A DNA stretch of 64,000 nt from Mycobacterium gallinarum (lineage in GTDB: Bacteria; Actinomycetota; Actinomycetes; Mycobacteriales; Mycobacteriaceae): the NCBI RefSeq assembly GCF_010726765.1, contig NZ_AP022601.1, positions 4,092,001 to 4,156,000 of the forward strand, in the 5' to 3' direction. The position numbers and the translations under genes were made by a program. Of this stretch, positions 54,351-63,840 are shown one piece after another (within the stretch, counting starts at the first letter, position 1; each line of letters begins with the position of its first letter). The notes under the pieces were generated by a model. That model was not told the DNA's origin. It saw only the letters and a list, made by a program, of their open reading frames with translations, and did no database searches.

Positions 54351-54912
54351 AACCGGTTGAGTCGACGGTGACCGTGGTCTCGGCGACCGGCGAGTGCAGC
54401 TTGATGCCGTCGCCTGCCGCGCTGCTGTAGCTGATGGTCGCGGCCTCGACCGACAATTCCGGGAGCCGCACATACACGACCGGCAGTGCAACGGACTCGC
54501 TGCGTTCGAACAGCCCCGTGCGCCTGATGGGCAGGGCGTTGAAGAACGGGCTGAAGATCAGGTCGACGTCCAGCGCACCGTCGTACGCGGAGCGCTTCGT
54601 CTCGCCGGTGTGATGCTGGACGAGCCACATGTTCTCCTCGTCGCGCGCGATGGACAGCTGCCGCTCGCGCTCGGCGAGGGTGACGGTCAGTGAGAGCCGC
54701 TTCGTCGCGCCCGCCTCGTCGGTCACCAAGTCGTAGGAGGCGGAGAACGCCGGGTGCGAGCCGGTGGCGGCGGCGACGATCCGGCCATAGGCCTTGATGC
54801 GGTTGCCGGTGAGCTGCACTCGCACCGACTCCATCCGAGGAACGTCGTGCGCACGCCAGGTCAGAATCGACGGCCAAACATCTTGCTCCTCTGAGCGGAC
54901 TGCATCACTCAC
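54313..54912 (-). CDS. Putative glycolipid-binding-family protein (Rv3755c-like)
   Basis: 199 residues of the putative glycolipid-binding family (a DUF1089-type beta-barrel). Typical lines: [79 protein letters not shown], and a C-terminal [13 protein letters not shown]. Function unproven. GTG 54912 has TACGGT 6 nt upstream on this strand (leaderless). Overlaps tyrA tail to tail by 38 bp. Confidence 0.8.
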   Translation of the reverse strand: MSDAVRSEEQDVWPSILTWRAHDVPRMESVRVQLTGNRIKAYGRIVAAATGSHPAFSASYDLVTDEAGATKRLSLTVTLAERERQLSIARDEENMWLVQHHTGETKRSAYDGALDVDLIFSPFFNALPIRRTGLFERSESVALPVVYVRLPELSVEAATISYSSAAGDGIKLHSPVAETTVTVDSTGFILDYPGLAERI

Positions 54913-54918
54913 TCATCT

Positions 54919-54924
54919 ACCGTA
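54919..54924 (-). promoter_or_regulatory. -10 element of the 54313-54912 gene (leaderless)
   Basis: On the minus strand TACGGT (54924 to 54919) lies 6 nt before GTG 54912. It is 12 bp after the proZ stop, so this gene need not depend on the proXVWZ transcript. Confidence 0.5.
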
Positions 54925-54935
54925 ATTGACGGCCC

Positions 54936-55706
54936 TCACCCGTTCGTGACGAACCGGGGGTCACGTTTCGACGGTGACCGCGACTCCAGCGCCACCTCGT
55001 CGCCGAGCAACGGTTGCGGCATGCCCCGAAATTTCAGCAGGCGGCCCGACCCCGGCACCGAAACCCATACCAAGAACGCCAGCAGGGCATCGAGGATCAG
55101 CGCGAGCGCCGTCACCAGCAACGCGCCCACCAGCGCCAGATAGAACTCGCGCACCTTGATCCCGTCGATCAGATACCGTCCGAGGCCGCCCAGGCTGGCG
55201 TAGGCCGCCACCGTCGCGGTCGCGACGATCTGCAACGTCGCCGTCCGTAGACCGCCGAGGATGAGCGGCAACGCGATGGGTGTTTCCACGCGCAGCAGGA
55301 TTCGCTTCTCTGTCATGCCCATCGACCGCGCGGCGTCGACCACCTGGGGGTCGACGTTCGCAATGCCCGAGTAGGTTCCGGCGAGCAGCGGCGGGATCCC
55401 CAGCAGCATGAGCGCGACGGTCGGCGGAATCAGACCGAGACCCCAGAGCAGAACTCCCAGCAGGAGCACGCCGAGCGTGGGCAGCGCGCGCAGCGCATTG
55501 ACCCCCGTGACGACGAGGAAGGTGCCCCGTCCGGTGTGCCCGATGAGCATCCCGAGCGGGACGGCAATGAGCGCCGAGAAGAAGACCGCGACGAACGTGT
55601 ACTGCAGATGCTCGAGGATGCGCGCGGTCAGCCCGGCCGGCCCGCCCCAGTTGGCCGCCGTGAAGATGTAGGCCAACGCCTCCTGCAGGAACGTCATAGG
55701 GCTCAT
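54936..55706 (-). CDS. proZ: Glycine betaine/proline-type ABC permease
   Basis: 256 residues, OpuBB/ProW-type permease with about six membrane segments. The EAA loop reads ARSMGMTEKRILLRVETPIALPLILGG. The N-terminal QEALAYIFTAANW is outside-facing. It pairs with ProW to make the channel of an osmoprotectant importer. ATG overlaps the proW stop (ATGA). Gene order proX-proV-proW-proZ is the same as Rv3759c-Rv3756c. Confidence 0.9.
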   Translation of the reverse strand: MSPMTFLQEALAYIFTAANWGGPAGLTARILEHLQYTFVAVFFSALIAVPLGMLIGHTGRGTFLVVTGVNALRALPTLGVLLLGVLLWGLGLIPPTVALMLLGIPPLLAGTYSGIANVDPQVVDAARSMGMTEKRILLRVETPIALPLILGGLRTATLQIVATATVAAYASLGGLGRYLIDGIKVREFYLALVGALLVTALALILDALLAFLVWVSVPGSGRLLKFRGMPQPLLGDEVALESRSPSKRDPRFVTNG

Positions 55707-56368
55707 CCGGTCACCGCCTTGACCCGGCTCGGGCGGCCCTCGCGTGTCCAGGGCGTCAACGCCTTGCCGGCCAGCATGATCAGCGTGTCGACGACAACCG
55801 CCAACACGAAGATCGCGATGATGCCCGCGACGATCTGGTCGCTCTTGTTGGCCTGGTACCCCTCGGTGAACCAGGTGCCGAGGCCGCCGATGCCGATCAC
55901 CGAACCGACCGACACCATCGAGATATTGGTGACGGCGACGACGCGGAGGCTGGCGATGAGCACTGGAATAGCCAGCGGCAGCTCAACTTTCAGCATCCGC
56001 ACCAGCGGCTTGTAGCCGACGGCGGTGGCGGCGTCGAGCACCGCCGGTGACACCGCGTCCAACGCCTCCGGTACCGCACGCACCAACAGCGCGACGGTGT
56101 AGAGCGTCAGCGCGACGATGACGTTCGCCTCGTCGAGGATGCGCGTCGGGATGATCAGCGGCAGTACGACGAACAACGCCAGCGACGGGATGGTGAAGAT
56201 GATGCTGGCGGTCAGCGTGGTGATCCGTCTCAAGGCAGTGGTCCGTTGCACGAATGCGCCGAGCGGCACCGCGATGATCAACCCCAACAGGATCGGGACC
56301 AAGGACAACCGCAGGTGGATCAGCGTCAACGTCCACAGGTCGTCGAGGTGGGTGAGCAGATAGCGCAT
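55703..56368 (-). CDS. proW: Glycine betaine/proline-type ABC permease
   Basis: 221 residues, the second permease of the same importer, about five or six membrane segments. EAA loop DAATAVGYKPLVRMLKVELPLAIPVLIASLR in two parts around residues 110-140. The start ATG 56368 lies directly after the proV stop with no gap, and the stop overlaps proZ. Confidence 0.9.
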   Translation of the reverse strand: MRYLLTHLDDLWTLTLIHLRLSLVPILLGLIIAVPLGAFVQRTTALRRITTLTASIIFTIPSLALFVVLPLIIPTRILDEANVIVALTLYTVALLVRAVPEALDAVSPAVLDAATAVGYKPLVRMLKVELPLAIPVLIASLRVVAVTNISMVSVGSVIGIGGLGTWFTEGYQANKSDQIVAGIIAIFVLAVVVDTLIMLAGKALTPWTREGRPSRVKAVTG

Positions 56369-57475
56369 CTAGCCCAACTCCGGAACGCGGCGCTGCTCGG
56401 AGAGCGCCTCGAGCACGTCGTCGGCGCGTACACCGCCGATCAGCTTGCCCTCCTCGTCGACCGCGACGCCCAGCCCGCTCGGCGACGACAGCGCGGCGTC
56501 GAGCGCATGTCGCAAAGTGTGGTCCGGCCGGAAGAACGAGCCGCCGCCGACGGTGCAGTCGTAGAGCTCTTTGCCGTTGCGGTGCAACTCGACACCCTCT
56601 GCGTTGATCCACGCGTAGGGCTTGCCGTCCTTGATCACCAGGGCCCACTCGCCCTGCCCCAACGACGCGCTGTTGATGTCGGTTTCGGCGACATGGGTGA
56701 TCTCGTGCAGCGGCAGCCCTGTCGCATTGAAGAACTGCAGCGCCCGGTATCCGCGATCGGCTCCGACGAATGCCGCGACATCTTCGTTGGCGGGGTTGGA
56801 CAAGACGAACGCGGGGTCGGCGTATTGCAGGAGCACACCACCGCGTCCGAACACCGCGACCTTGTCGCCGAGCTTGACCGCCTCGTCGATGTCGTGGGTG
56901 ACGAACACGATCGTCTTGTGCAATTCGCTTTGCAGCCGCAGGATTTCGGTTTGTAGATCGTCGCGAACCACCGGGTCGACGGCGCTGAACGGCTCGTCCA
57001 TCAACAGGATCGGAGGATCGGCGGCCAGCGCCCGCGCCACCCCGACGCGCTGCTGCTGACCACCCGACAGCTGCGCCGGATACCGGTCGGCGAGCTTGGG
57101 ATCGAGGCCGACGCGTTCCATCACCTCCAGCGCGGATTTCCTTGCGCTGCGCCGTGATTCGCCCCGCAGCACGGGCACCGTGGCGACGTTGTCGACGACG
57201 CGAAGATGCGGCATCAGGCCGGCGCTCTGGATGACGTAGCCGATACCGAGGCGCAGCTGCACCGGATCGACCGTGGTGACGTCCTTACCGTCGACCGTCA
57301 ACGTGCCCGACGTCGGGTCGATCATCCGGTTGATCATCCGCATCGACGTCGTCTTGCCGCAGCCTGAGGGTCCGACGAAAACCGTGAGCGTCCCCTCGGG
57401 CACCTCGAGCGTCAGATCGTCGACCGCGACCGTGCCGTCGGGATACGTTTTCGTGACGTTCTCGAAAGTGATCAT
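56369..57475 (-). CDS. proV: Osmoprotectant ABC transporter ATPase
   Basis: 368 residues. ATPase with Walker A GPSGCGKTT (about residue 37), signature LSGGQQQRVGVARAL, Walker B ILLMDEPFSAVDP, H-loop VFVTHDIDEA. A C-terminal CBS-type regulatory region (about residues 240-360) ends GVRADDVLEALSEQ, as in OpuA-type ATPases that sense ionic strength. ATG 57475 with AAGG upstream. Energises osmoprotectant (betaine, choline or carnitine) uptake. Confidence 0.92.
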   Translation of the reverse strand: MITFENVTKTYPDGTVAVDDLTLEVPEGTLTVFVGPSGCGKTTSMRMINRMIDPTSGTLTVDGKDVTTVDPVQLRLGIGYVIQSAGLMPHLRVVDNVATVPVLRGESRRSARKSALEVMERVGLDPKLADRYPAQLSGGQQQRVGVARALAADPPILLMDEPFSAVDPVVRDDLQTEILRLQSELHKTIVFVTHDIDEAVKLGDKVAVFGRGGVLLQYADPAFVLSNPANEDVAAFVGADRGYRALQFFNATGLPLHEITHVAETDINSASLGQGEWALVIKDGKPYAWINAEGVELHRNGKELYDCTVGGGSFFRPDHTLRHALDAALSSPSGLGVAVDEEGKLIGGVRADDVLEALSEQRRVPELG

Positions 57476-57503
57476 CCGTGCCTTCTACTCTTCGCGCGAG
57501 CGC

Positions 57504-58514
57504 TCATCGTCCGGCTTCTGGCACTGGCTGATCGAAGCCGTTGTCCTTGATCCACTTCGCCGCCGCCTCGTCGGGGTCGACGCCCTGGTTGCCCTCCACC
57601 GAGGTGTTGAGCTCGATCAGTGCTTCGGTGGTCAGTTTGGCGCTCACCGCGTCCAGCACGGTCTTGAGTTCGTTCGACATCTTCTGCGACGCGACCAGCG
57701 GAACGACGTTCGCCGCCAGGAACACGTTTTCCGGATCTTCGAGCACTACCAGCTTGTTCTGCTCGATCGACGGCGACGTGCTGAAGATGTTGGCCGCGGT
57801 GATCGTGCCGCCGGTCAGGGCCTTCACCGTCGCCGGACCGCCGCCGTCGCTGATCGACACGAAGTTGGCCGGCGCGATGTCCAAACCGTATTTGTCCTTC
57901 AAGCCCACCAGACCGGTGACGCGGGTCTGAAACTCCGACGGTGCGCCGACTTTCACCTCTGGGGAGCGCTTCGCGAGGTCGGCGATGGTCTTCAGATTCC
58001 ACTTCTGCGCGGTCGCCTCGGTGACCGCGAGGGTGTCCTTGTCCTCGGCGGGTGACGGATACAGGATCGACAGGTCGCCGGGTAACGCCTTGAGCAGCGC
58101 CAGCAGCACCGCGTCGGGCGTCGTCGCCGTCGCCTCCGCGTCGAAGTACTGCAGCAGATTGCCGGTGTATTCGGGGATCAGATCGATGGAATGGTCTTGC
58201 ACCGCAGGGATATAGGTTTCACGACTGCCGATGCCGAACTGGCGGCGAATGGTGAAGCCGTTGGCTTCCAACGCCTGGGCGTAGATCTCCGCGATGATCT
58301 TGCTCTCGGTGAAGTCGGCCGATCCGACGGCGATCGATTTCAGGTCTCCGGATATCTCTCCGCCGCCCAGCGGATTGGAGCTGCCACACGCCGAGGACAT
58401 CGATGCGATCAATGCCAGTAATGCCGCCAGGATGGCCAGATTCCATCTACGTGGGCTCGACTTCGGCAATGGCACTGACAGTGGCAACTTCCAGCCCTCT
58501 CGGCCTCTAGGCAT
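57504..58514 (-). CDS. proX: Osmoprotectant-binding lipoprotein
   Basis: 336 residues. Lipoprotein signal with cysteine in ASMSSACGSS, about residue 43, after a charged N-terminus longer than usual. OpuAC-type binding domain: IAVGSADFTESKIIAEIYAQAL, IPEYTGNLLQYF, VGAPSEFQTRV, FVSISDGGGPATVKAL, TTEALIELNTSVEG. First gene of the proXVWZ operon, with a 28-bp gap to proV. Binds quaternary ammonium osmoprotectants outside the membrane. Confidence 0.9.
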   Translation of the reverse strand: MPRGREGWKLPLSVPLPKSSPRRWNLAILAALLALIASMSSACGSSNPLGGGEISGDLKSIAVGSADFTESKIIAEIYAQALEANGFTIRRQFGIGSRETYIPAVQDHSIDLIPEYTGNLLQYFDAEATATTPDAVLLALLKALPGDLSILYPSPAEDKDTLAVTEATAQKWNLKTIADLAKRSPEVKVGAPSEFQTRVTGLVGLKDKYGLDIAPANFVSISDGGGPATVKALTGGTITAANIFSTSPSIEQNKLVVLEDPENVFLAANVVPLVASQKMSNELKTVLDAVSAKLTTEALIELNTSVEGNQGVDPDEAAAKWIKDNGFDQPVPEAGR

Positions 58515-58614
58515 CTCCGGACACTATCGACATGCACGGGGCAACGCCGCGCTTTAGCTCAGCGTGAGTACCCATACTGGTTTCATTCGACTCGGGAAAG
58601 GGCAAGATGGACTC

Positions 58615-58989
58615 ATGACCACCGATCCGACACCCGACCTGCCGACGTCACCGGCATCGTCCGGAAAGGGGTTGCCCCCGGATCCGGTCGCTACCCCCGG
58701 CGAATACCTGGTCAAGCCCGAATCCGCGGTGAAATTCACCCGCGCAGCCGCGCTGTGGTCGGCATTGATCACCGGGTTCGTGATCCTGATCGTGCTGCTG
58801 GTGTTCATCATGCAGAACACCAACTCCACGACCATCAACTTCTTCGGCTGGGAGTGGAATCTGCCTGTGGGCGTGGCGATTCTGTTGGCGGCGGTATGCG
58901 GCGGCCTACTGACGGTGGCGGTCGGCACCGCCAGAATCGTTCAGCTGCGCCGTGCGGCCAAAAAGAACCTCAAGTCGCAACCCTTCTGA
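58615..58989 (+). CDS. LapA-like (DUF1049) membrane protein
   Basis: 124 residues, lipopolysaccharide-assembly-protein-A-like domain as in Rv3760. A polar, Pro-rich N-terminus (DPTPDLPTSPASSGKG), then two membrane segments (about 47-68 and 83-103) with MQNTNSTTINFFGWEWNLPVGV between, and a basic tail RRAAKKNLKS. CAAGAT lies 6 nt before ATG 58615; a longer frame from 58564 adds residues unlike the family. Role unknown in mycobacteria. Convergent with the next gene by one base. Confidence 0.83.
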   Translation: MTTDPTPDLPTSPASSGKGLPPDPVATPGEYLVKPESAVKFTRAAALWSALITGFVILIVLLVFIMQNTNSTTINFFGWEWNLPVGVAILLAAVCGGLLTVAVGTARIVQLRRAAKKNLKSQPF

Positions 58990-58990
58990 G

Positions 58991-60019
58991 TCACCGCGCC
59001 AGCGTCTCCAGACCCGCGCTGATCAGCGGCCCGACGGCCTCTGCCACTTGATCGGTGTCGTCGGCGACGCCGCCGCCTTCCCGGCCGCGATAGGCGATAC
59101 CCGCGGAGATGATCGCCAGCTTGAAGTACGCCAGCGCCATGTAGAACTCCCAATGGTCCAACGCGACGCCGGCCGCCACGGAGTAGCGCTGCGCGAGTTC
59201 ATCGGCCGACGGGATCAGCGGCGATGACCAGGCCGCGTCCGCGTGCACCAGGTTGAACATCGGGTGGCGGTACACGCACATCAGCGCGGCATCGCTGATC
59301 GGATCGCCGAGGGTCGACATCTCCCAGTCGAGCACGGCGAGCACCTTCGTGGCGTCGTGCGCGTCGAGCATCGTGTTGTCGATGCGGTAGTCGCCGTGCA
59401 CGATCGCACTCCGGCTCTGTGACGGAATCGCTTCTGCCAGAGCCGAATGCAAGCGCTTGACGTCGGCATCGCACGGATCGTCTTCCACCCGCACGAGATC
59501 CCACTGCCCGCCCCAGCGTCGCACCTGACGTTCGAGATAGCCGCTTGCTTTGCCGAAGTCGCCGAGGCCGACGCCCTCAGGGTCGACCGAATGCAGATCG
59601 GCGAGCACCTTGATCAGTGCATCGACACAACCGTTGATGGTGTTCTCGTCGCCGAGCGCCTCGAGTTGTTTGGTGTGCCGAACGACGCGGCCGTCCACGT
59701 ACTCGACCATCTGGAACGGCGCACCCAGCACCGAGTCGTCGTTGCGCATCGTGACGGCGCGGGCCACCGGGACCGGGGTGTCGGCCAGCGCAGCCACCAC
59801 CCGGTATTCGCGGGCCATGTCGTGTGCCGACGGCGTGAGCCCGTGCAGCGGCGGCCGGCGAAGCACCCACTTGGACGCGTCGTCGTACACCAGGAAGGTC
59901 AGGTTGGACCGTCCGCCCGAGATGAACTCGCCGCGCAACTCGCCCTCGCGGGGGATGTCCTCCGAGCGCAGGTGACGGTCCAGAGCGTCGAGGTCAAGGC
60001 CCTCCAGCGATATGGTCAC
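58991..60019 (-). CDS. Aminoglycoside-phosphotransferase-fold kinase (Rv3761c/FadE36-like)
   Basis: 342 residues, APH fold as in the N-terminal half of ACAD10/11. ATP-side text SNLTFLVYDDASKWVLRRPP, the catalytic loop VHGDYRIDNTML (HGD) and metal Asp in VLDWEMSTLGDP. The M. tuberculosis homologue is named FadE36, but this is a kinase-like protein and not a dehydrogenase. A hydroxyacyl-CoA or small alcohol may be its substrate (inference from ACAD10/11). Located 9 bp downstream of the 60029-60631 phosphatase gene, probably one operon. Confidence 0.87.
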   Translation of the reverse strand: MTISLEGLDLDALDRHLRSEDIPREGELRGEFISGGRSNLTFLVYDDASKWVLRRPPLHGLTPSAHDMAREYRVVAALADTPVPVARAVTMRNDDSVLGAPFQMVEYVDGRVVRHTKQLEALGDENTINGCVDALIKVLADLHSVDPEGVGLGDFGKASGYLERQVRRWGGQWDLVRVEDDPCDADVKRLHSALAEAIPSQSRSAIVHGDYRIDNTMLDAHDATKVLAVLDWEMSTLGDPISDAALMCVYRHPMFNLVHADAAWSSPLIPSADELAQRYSVAAGVALDHWEFYMALAYFKLAIISAGIAYRGREGGGVADDTDQVAEAVGPLISAGLETLAR

Positions 60020-60028
60020 CGGACTTGT

Positions 60029-60631
60029 CTACCACTGCTGGTTTCGGGGCAGCAGGTCCCACACATGCTCGGTCGAGTTGACCCCCGCCATGAAGAACGT
60101 GTTCTGCCGCGACGACCAGAGCAGCCGCGTGACGCCGGCGTAGTCCACCTGGACGCACAGCAGCCGCTCGGTCTTCATCACGGTGTGGGCCACTGCGTTG
60201 ATGACGCCGCCGTGGGTGAATACCGCAACCGTGTCCTCATGATCGGCGGCCGCGACGATGTCGCCGACACCGGCTCGCACCCGCTCGATGAACGCGGGCT
60301 GGTCCACTCCGCTGGGCAGGTTTCCGCTGGCCAGGCGCTTCATGTCTGCTTCGGAGATCTGCTCGACGGGGGTGTAGTGCGACAGGTCGCGGTCGTATTC
60401 GACGAGCCGGTCGTCGAGATCGATGGTCAATCCCAGAGCGTCGGCGACGGGCTGTGCGGTCTGCCGGGCGCGGATCTGCGGGCTGCTGACGATGCGGCTG
60501 ATCGGGAAGCGCCCAAGCGCATCAGGCAGCCGCTTGGCCTGCTCGATGCCCTCTTCGGACAGTTCAGGGTCGGAGCCTTGTCCCGGCTCGCTGCGGTGCG
60601 GCAACGCGTGCCGGATGAGTAGCAACTGCAC
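60029..60631 (-). CDS. Histidine phosphatase-family (phosphoglycerate mutase-like) protein
   Basis: 200 residues with the RHG-type catalytic motif LLLIRHALPH (RHA), the second Arg and Glu in IVSSPQIRARQTAQP and LVEYDRD, and the second His in VAVFTHGGVINAV. Phosphohistidine-mechanism phosphatase; substrate unknown. GTG 60631 has TATGGT 6 nt upstream and is divergent from the SDR gene. Confidence 0.85.
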   Translation of the reverse strand: MQLLLIRHALPHRSEPGQGSDPELSEEGIEQAKRLPDALGRFPISRIVSSPQIRARQTAQPVADALGLTIDLDDRLVEYDRDLSHYTPVEQISEADMKRLASGNLPSGVDQPAFIERVRAGVGDIVAAADHEDTVAVFTHGGVINAVAHTVMKTERLLCVQVDYAGVTRLLWSSRQNTFFMAGVNSTEHVWDLLPRNQQW

Positions 60632-60636
60632 CGTGT

Positions 60637-60643
60637 CACCATA
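60637..60643. promoter_or_regulatory. Overlapping divergent -10 elements
   Basis: TATGGT on the minus strand (60643-60638) is 6 nt before GTG 60631. CACCAT on the plus strand (60637-60642) is 6 nt before ATG 60649. The two hexamers share five positions, so RNA polymerase cannot occupy both at once. Confidence 0.5.
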
Positions 60644-60648
60644 AGTGC

Positions 60649-61422
60649 ATGGGCTCCGACAGCAACTATGTAGCCGAACTATTCGACCTCACTGACCGGG
60701 TGGTATTGGTCACCGGCGGCAGCCGCGGGCTGGGCCGGGAGATGGCCTTTGCGGCCGCCCGGTGCGGCGCGGACGTGATCATCGCGAGCCGTAAGTACGA
60801 CGCGTGCGCGGCCACGGCGGAGGAGATCACCGCCGCCACGGGTCGCGCCGCACTGGCATACCAGGTGCACGTCGGACGATGGGATGAGCTCGACGGGCTG
60901 GTCGACGCGGCATACGACCGCTTCGGCAAGGTCGACGTGCTCATCAACAACGCGGGTATGTCACCGCTTTACGAGTCGCTGGGTTCGGTGACCGAGAAGC
61001 TGTTCGATTCGGTCGTCAACCTCAACCTCAAGGGTCCGTTTCGACTGTCGACGCTCGTCGGTGAGCGCATGGTCGCCGCCGGTGGTGGCTCGATCATCAA
61101 CGTCAGCTCCAGCGGGTCGCGCAGACCGCGGCCCGAGCAGCTGCCCTACTCCGCGGCCAAGGCCGGACTCAATGCGCTGACCGAGGGGTTGGCGCTGGCG
61201 TTCGGCCCGACCGTGCGCGTCAACACGTTGATGCCCGGCCCGTTCCTCACCGATGTCAGCAAGGCGTGGGACATTCCGGCGACGGAGAAGGGTGCGCAGC
61301 ATTTCGCGCTCAAGCGTCTCGGTCAGCCTGCCGAGATCATCGGCGCTGCACTGTTTCTGGCGTCCGACGCGTCGAGCTATACGAGCGGGTCGATCATCAG
61401 GGTCGACGGCGGAATTCCCTAA
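60649..61422 (+). CDS. Short-chain dehydrogenase/reductase
   Basis: 257 residues. Classical SDR: cofactor loop VLVTGGSRGLGREMA, NNAG (LINNAGMSPL), catalytic Ser in NVSSSGSRRP, YxxxK in PYSAAKAGL, and VNTLMPGPF. C-terminal FLASDASSYTSGSIIRVDGG. The basic pair SRKYD after the first beta-strand pair suggests NADP(H). Mycobacterial SDRs of this type act on many lipids, alcohols or ketones; substrate unknown. Confidence 0.9.
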   Translation: MGSDSNYVAELFDLTDRVVLVTGGSRGLGREMAFAAARCGADVIIASRKYDACAATAEEITAATGRAALAYQVHVGRWDELDGLVDAAYDRFGKVDVLINNAGMSPLYESLGSVTEKLFDSVVNLNLKGPFRLSTLVGERMVAAGGGSIINVSSSGSRRPRPEQLPYSAAKAGLNALTEGLALAFGPTVRVNTLMPGPFLTDVSKAWDIPATEKGAQHFALKRLGQPAEIIGAALFLASDASSYTSGSIIRVDGGIP

Positions 61423-61430
61423 CCATCTGG

Positions 61431-61494
61431 CGCCGAACGTGGGTTACCCGCACATTTTTCGGCGAAAAAGTGTGCGTTAAGTCCACACTCGGCG
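61431..61494. repeat. Imperfect intergenic hairpin sharing 23 bp with 36033-36055
   Basis: The outer stem CGCCGA/TCGGCG (61431-61436, 61489-61494) and inner stems (GTGG/CCAC; CACA/TGTG; TTTTTC/GAAAAA around a GGC loop) make a long bulged hairpin between the convergent SDR and globin genes. Bases 61431-61453 are identical to 36033-36055. Possible transcription terminator. Confidence 0.7.
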
Positions 61495-61508
61495 GCAGCA
61501 TTCCCCAG

Positions 61509-61871
61509 CTAAGCGACAGCCGTCGCGATGTCGGCGCTCAGCGGCGCGATGGCCGCGAGGATCTGCTCCACGGTCTCGGCGGGCACACCCGCCGCGCCTA
61601 GGCTGGCGGCCAGATGCCCCGCAACCAGCCCGAAGTGGTGCATGGTGATGCCACGGCCCTGGTGCACCTGCCGCATCGGCGCACCCGTGTAGGGATCGGG
61701 TCCGCCGAGCGCTGCGGCGAAGAACTCGACCTGCTTGCCTTTGAGCCTGGCCATGTTGGTGCCGACGAAGAAGTGGGCGAGTTCGTCGTCGGCGAGGACG
61801 CGGTCATAGAAGTCGGCGACGACGACCTCCAGTGCCTCATGTCCGCCGATCTGGCTGTAAATCGTTGACAT
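61509..61871 (-). CDS. glbN: Group I truncated haemoglobin (trHbN)
   Basis: 120 residues from ATG 61871 ([14 protein letters not shown]). Landmarks: Tyr of helix B in [10 protein letters not shown], Gln of helix E in [15 protein letters not shown], proximal His (F8) in [17 protein letters not shown] and the helical tail. In M. tuberculosis HbN turns nitric oxide to nitrate. A longer frame from 61922 adds a non-family, cysteine-rich N-terminus. Convergent with the SDR gene. Confidence 0.92.
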   Translation of the reverse strand: MSTIYSQIGGHEALEVVVADFYDRVLADDELAHFFVGTNMARLKGKQVEFFAAALGGPDPYTGAPMRQVHQGRGITMHHFGLVAGHLAASLGAAGVPAETVEQILAAIAPLSADIATAVA

Positions 61872-61948
61872 GGGGCGAGTACAGCAACTCGCCGTTGCGC
61901 AGCCGTTTTCCCCGGGTTGCACTGGCGCTAATTCTGTCTCACACAGTG

Positions 61949-63826
61949 CTACGGCGTGACGATGTTGAACCCCGGATCCGGTCGGTCCAGGGATTCGGTG
62001 AGCTGCTGTAGCACCGTGGCGTCGCCGACGAGCTCGAAACCTGGTGAGGTCAGGTCACCGGCAGCCAGCGCGAGCAACCGGATCTTGCTCGCCACCTTCA
62101 CGGTGGCACCCGCGGTGGCCTCCTCGGCATTCACCTTGCGGTACACCAGAACTCCGTTGCGCAGCGTCAGCCGGTAGTTGGTGTCCGAATCCAGGAACGT
62201 CACATCCAGTGCGAGGTCGAGGTCCCAAGCTCTCGGTCCGTTGACGCTGATCGCCAAGGCATCGAAGATCTGCTCCGGCGACAGCTGCGCCATCAATGTC
62301 TCCGGAGCGACCTGGGTCGGAGTACCGAAGTTGCCGTCGGCCAACTCGGTGGCACCGGCCAAGAAAAAGTTGCGCCACGGACCGTTCTCGGACCCGTAGG
62401 CCAGCTGCTGCAGCGTCTCAACGTACAGCTGGCGCGCGGCGGTGTGATTCTCGTCGGTGAACATCGCGTGATCCAATAGAGTTGCCGCCCAGCGGAAATC
62501 CCCCTTGTCGAACGCCTGCTGCGCGATCTTCACGACGTTGTCCAAACCGCCCATGGCTTCGACGTAGCGTGGACCGATGGCCTCCGGTGGATGCGCCCAC
62601 AGTCGACCCGGATTGCCGTCGAACCAACCCATGTAGCGCTGGTACACCGCCTTGACGTTGTGGCTGACCGACCCGTAGTAGCCGTGCGTATGCCAGGCCT
62701 TCTGAAGCGCGGGAGGCATCTCGAAGGTTTCCGCGATCTCGATTCCGGTGTAACCCTGGTTCAGTTGCCGCAACGTCTGGTCATGCAGGTAGGCATACAT
62801 ATCCCGCTGCAACGCAAGGAATTCGACAATCGCTTCGCGACCCCACGTCGGCCAGTGGTGCGAGGCGAACACGACGTCGGTGCGGTCGGCGAACGTATCG
62901 ATCGCCTCGGTCAGGTACCCGGCCCATCCGTGCGGGTCACGCACCAGCGCACCACGCAACGTCAGCAGGTTGTGCAGGTTGTGGGTCGCATTCTCGGCCA
63001 TGCACAGCGCGCGGAATTTCGGGAAATAGAAGTGCATTTCGGCAGGCGCCTCGGTGCCAGGCGCCATCTGGAACTCGATTTCGACGCCGTCGATCGTATG
63101 GGCTTCGCCGGTGGTGGTGATGTCGATGGTGGGCACGATGATCGCGACCTCACCGGTCGAGGGCGTCTGCCCCAGGCCGCAGCCCACCTGCCCCTGCGGA
63201 CCGCGATCGAGTGCGGCCCCGTACATGTACCCGGCGCGGCGTGCCATCGCGGTGCCCGCGTACACATTTTCCTGCACGGCGTGCTCGGTGAAGCCCTCCG
63301 GCGCAAGCACCGCAACCTTGCTGGCGTCCACGTCGGCCTGCGACGTCACACCCAGCACGCCGCCGAAGTGGTCGACGTGGCTGTGGGTGTAGATCACCGC
63401 GACCACTTGGCGGTCCCCGCGATGCCGGCGATACAGCGCCAATGCCGCCGCTGCAGTCTCCGTGGACACCAGCGGGTCGATGACGATGATTCCGGTGTCG
63501 CCCTCGATGAAGCTGATGTTCGACAAGTCCAGCCCGCGGACCTGATAGATGCCCTCGACCACCTCGTAGAGGCCTTGTTTGGCGCACAGCTGGCTCTGCC
63601 GCCAGAGACTGGGATGCACCGTGGCCGGCGCATCACCGTTCAGGAACGCGTAGACGTCGTTGTCCCACACCGTTCTTCCGTCGGCGGCCTTGACGACGCA
63701 GGGTTCGAGGGCGCCGATGAATCCGCGGTCGGCGGCTTCGAAGTCGGCGGTGTCGTCGAAAGGCAGCTTGCCCAGGTGCTCGCGATGCGCGGACTCGATG
63801 ACGGCGGTGGGTGGCGTCTGCTCCAT
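61949..63826 (-). CDS. Metallo-beta-lactamase-fold alkylsulfatase
   Basis: 625 residues, same size and domain order as SdsA1/Pisa1-type alkyl sulfatases. N-terminal metallo-beta-lactamase fold with the zinc motif [11 protein letters not shown] (about residue 155), the later acidic and His ligands around [15 protein letters not shown] and [10 protein letters not shown], an all-helical dimerisation middle, and a C-terminal SCP2-like lipid-binding domain (from about 500). It cleaves sulfate from long-chain alkyl sulfates such as SDS, freeing sulfur and alcohol. AGGAG precedes ATG 63826. Homologue of Rv3762c. Its upstream DNA is a transposase gene. Confidence 0.9.
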   Translation of the reverse strand: MEQTPPTAVIESAHREHLGKLPFDDTADFEAADRGFIGALEPCVVKAADGRTVWDNDVYAFLNGDAPATVHPSLWRQSQLCAKQGLYEVVEGIYQVRGLDLSNISFIEGDTGIIVIDPLVSTETAAAALALYRRHRGDRQVVAVIYTHSHVDHFGGVLGVTSQADVDASKVAVLAPEGFTEHAVQENVYAGTAMARRAGYMYGAALDRGPQGQVGCGLGQTPSTGEVAIIVPTIDITTTGEAHTIDGVEIEFQMAPGTEAPAEMHFYFPKFRALCMAENATHNLHNLLTLRGALVRDPHGWAGYLTEAIDTFADRTDVVFASHHWPTWGREAIVEFLALQRDMYAYLHDQTLRQLNQGYTGIEIAETFEMPPALQKAWHTHGYYGSVSHNVKAVYQRYMGWFDGNPGRLWAHPPEAIGPRYVEAMGGLDNVVKIAQQAFDKGDFRWAATLLDHAMFTDENHTAARQLYVETLQQLAYGSENGPWRNFFLAGATELADGNFGTPTQVAPETLMAQLSPEQIFDALAISVNGPRAWDLDLALDVTFLDSDTNYRLTLRNGVLVYRKVNAEEATAGATVKVASKIRLLALAAGDLTSPGFELVGDATVLQQLTESLDRPDPGFNIVTP

Positions 63827-63840
63827 GGGTTTCTCCTATG

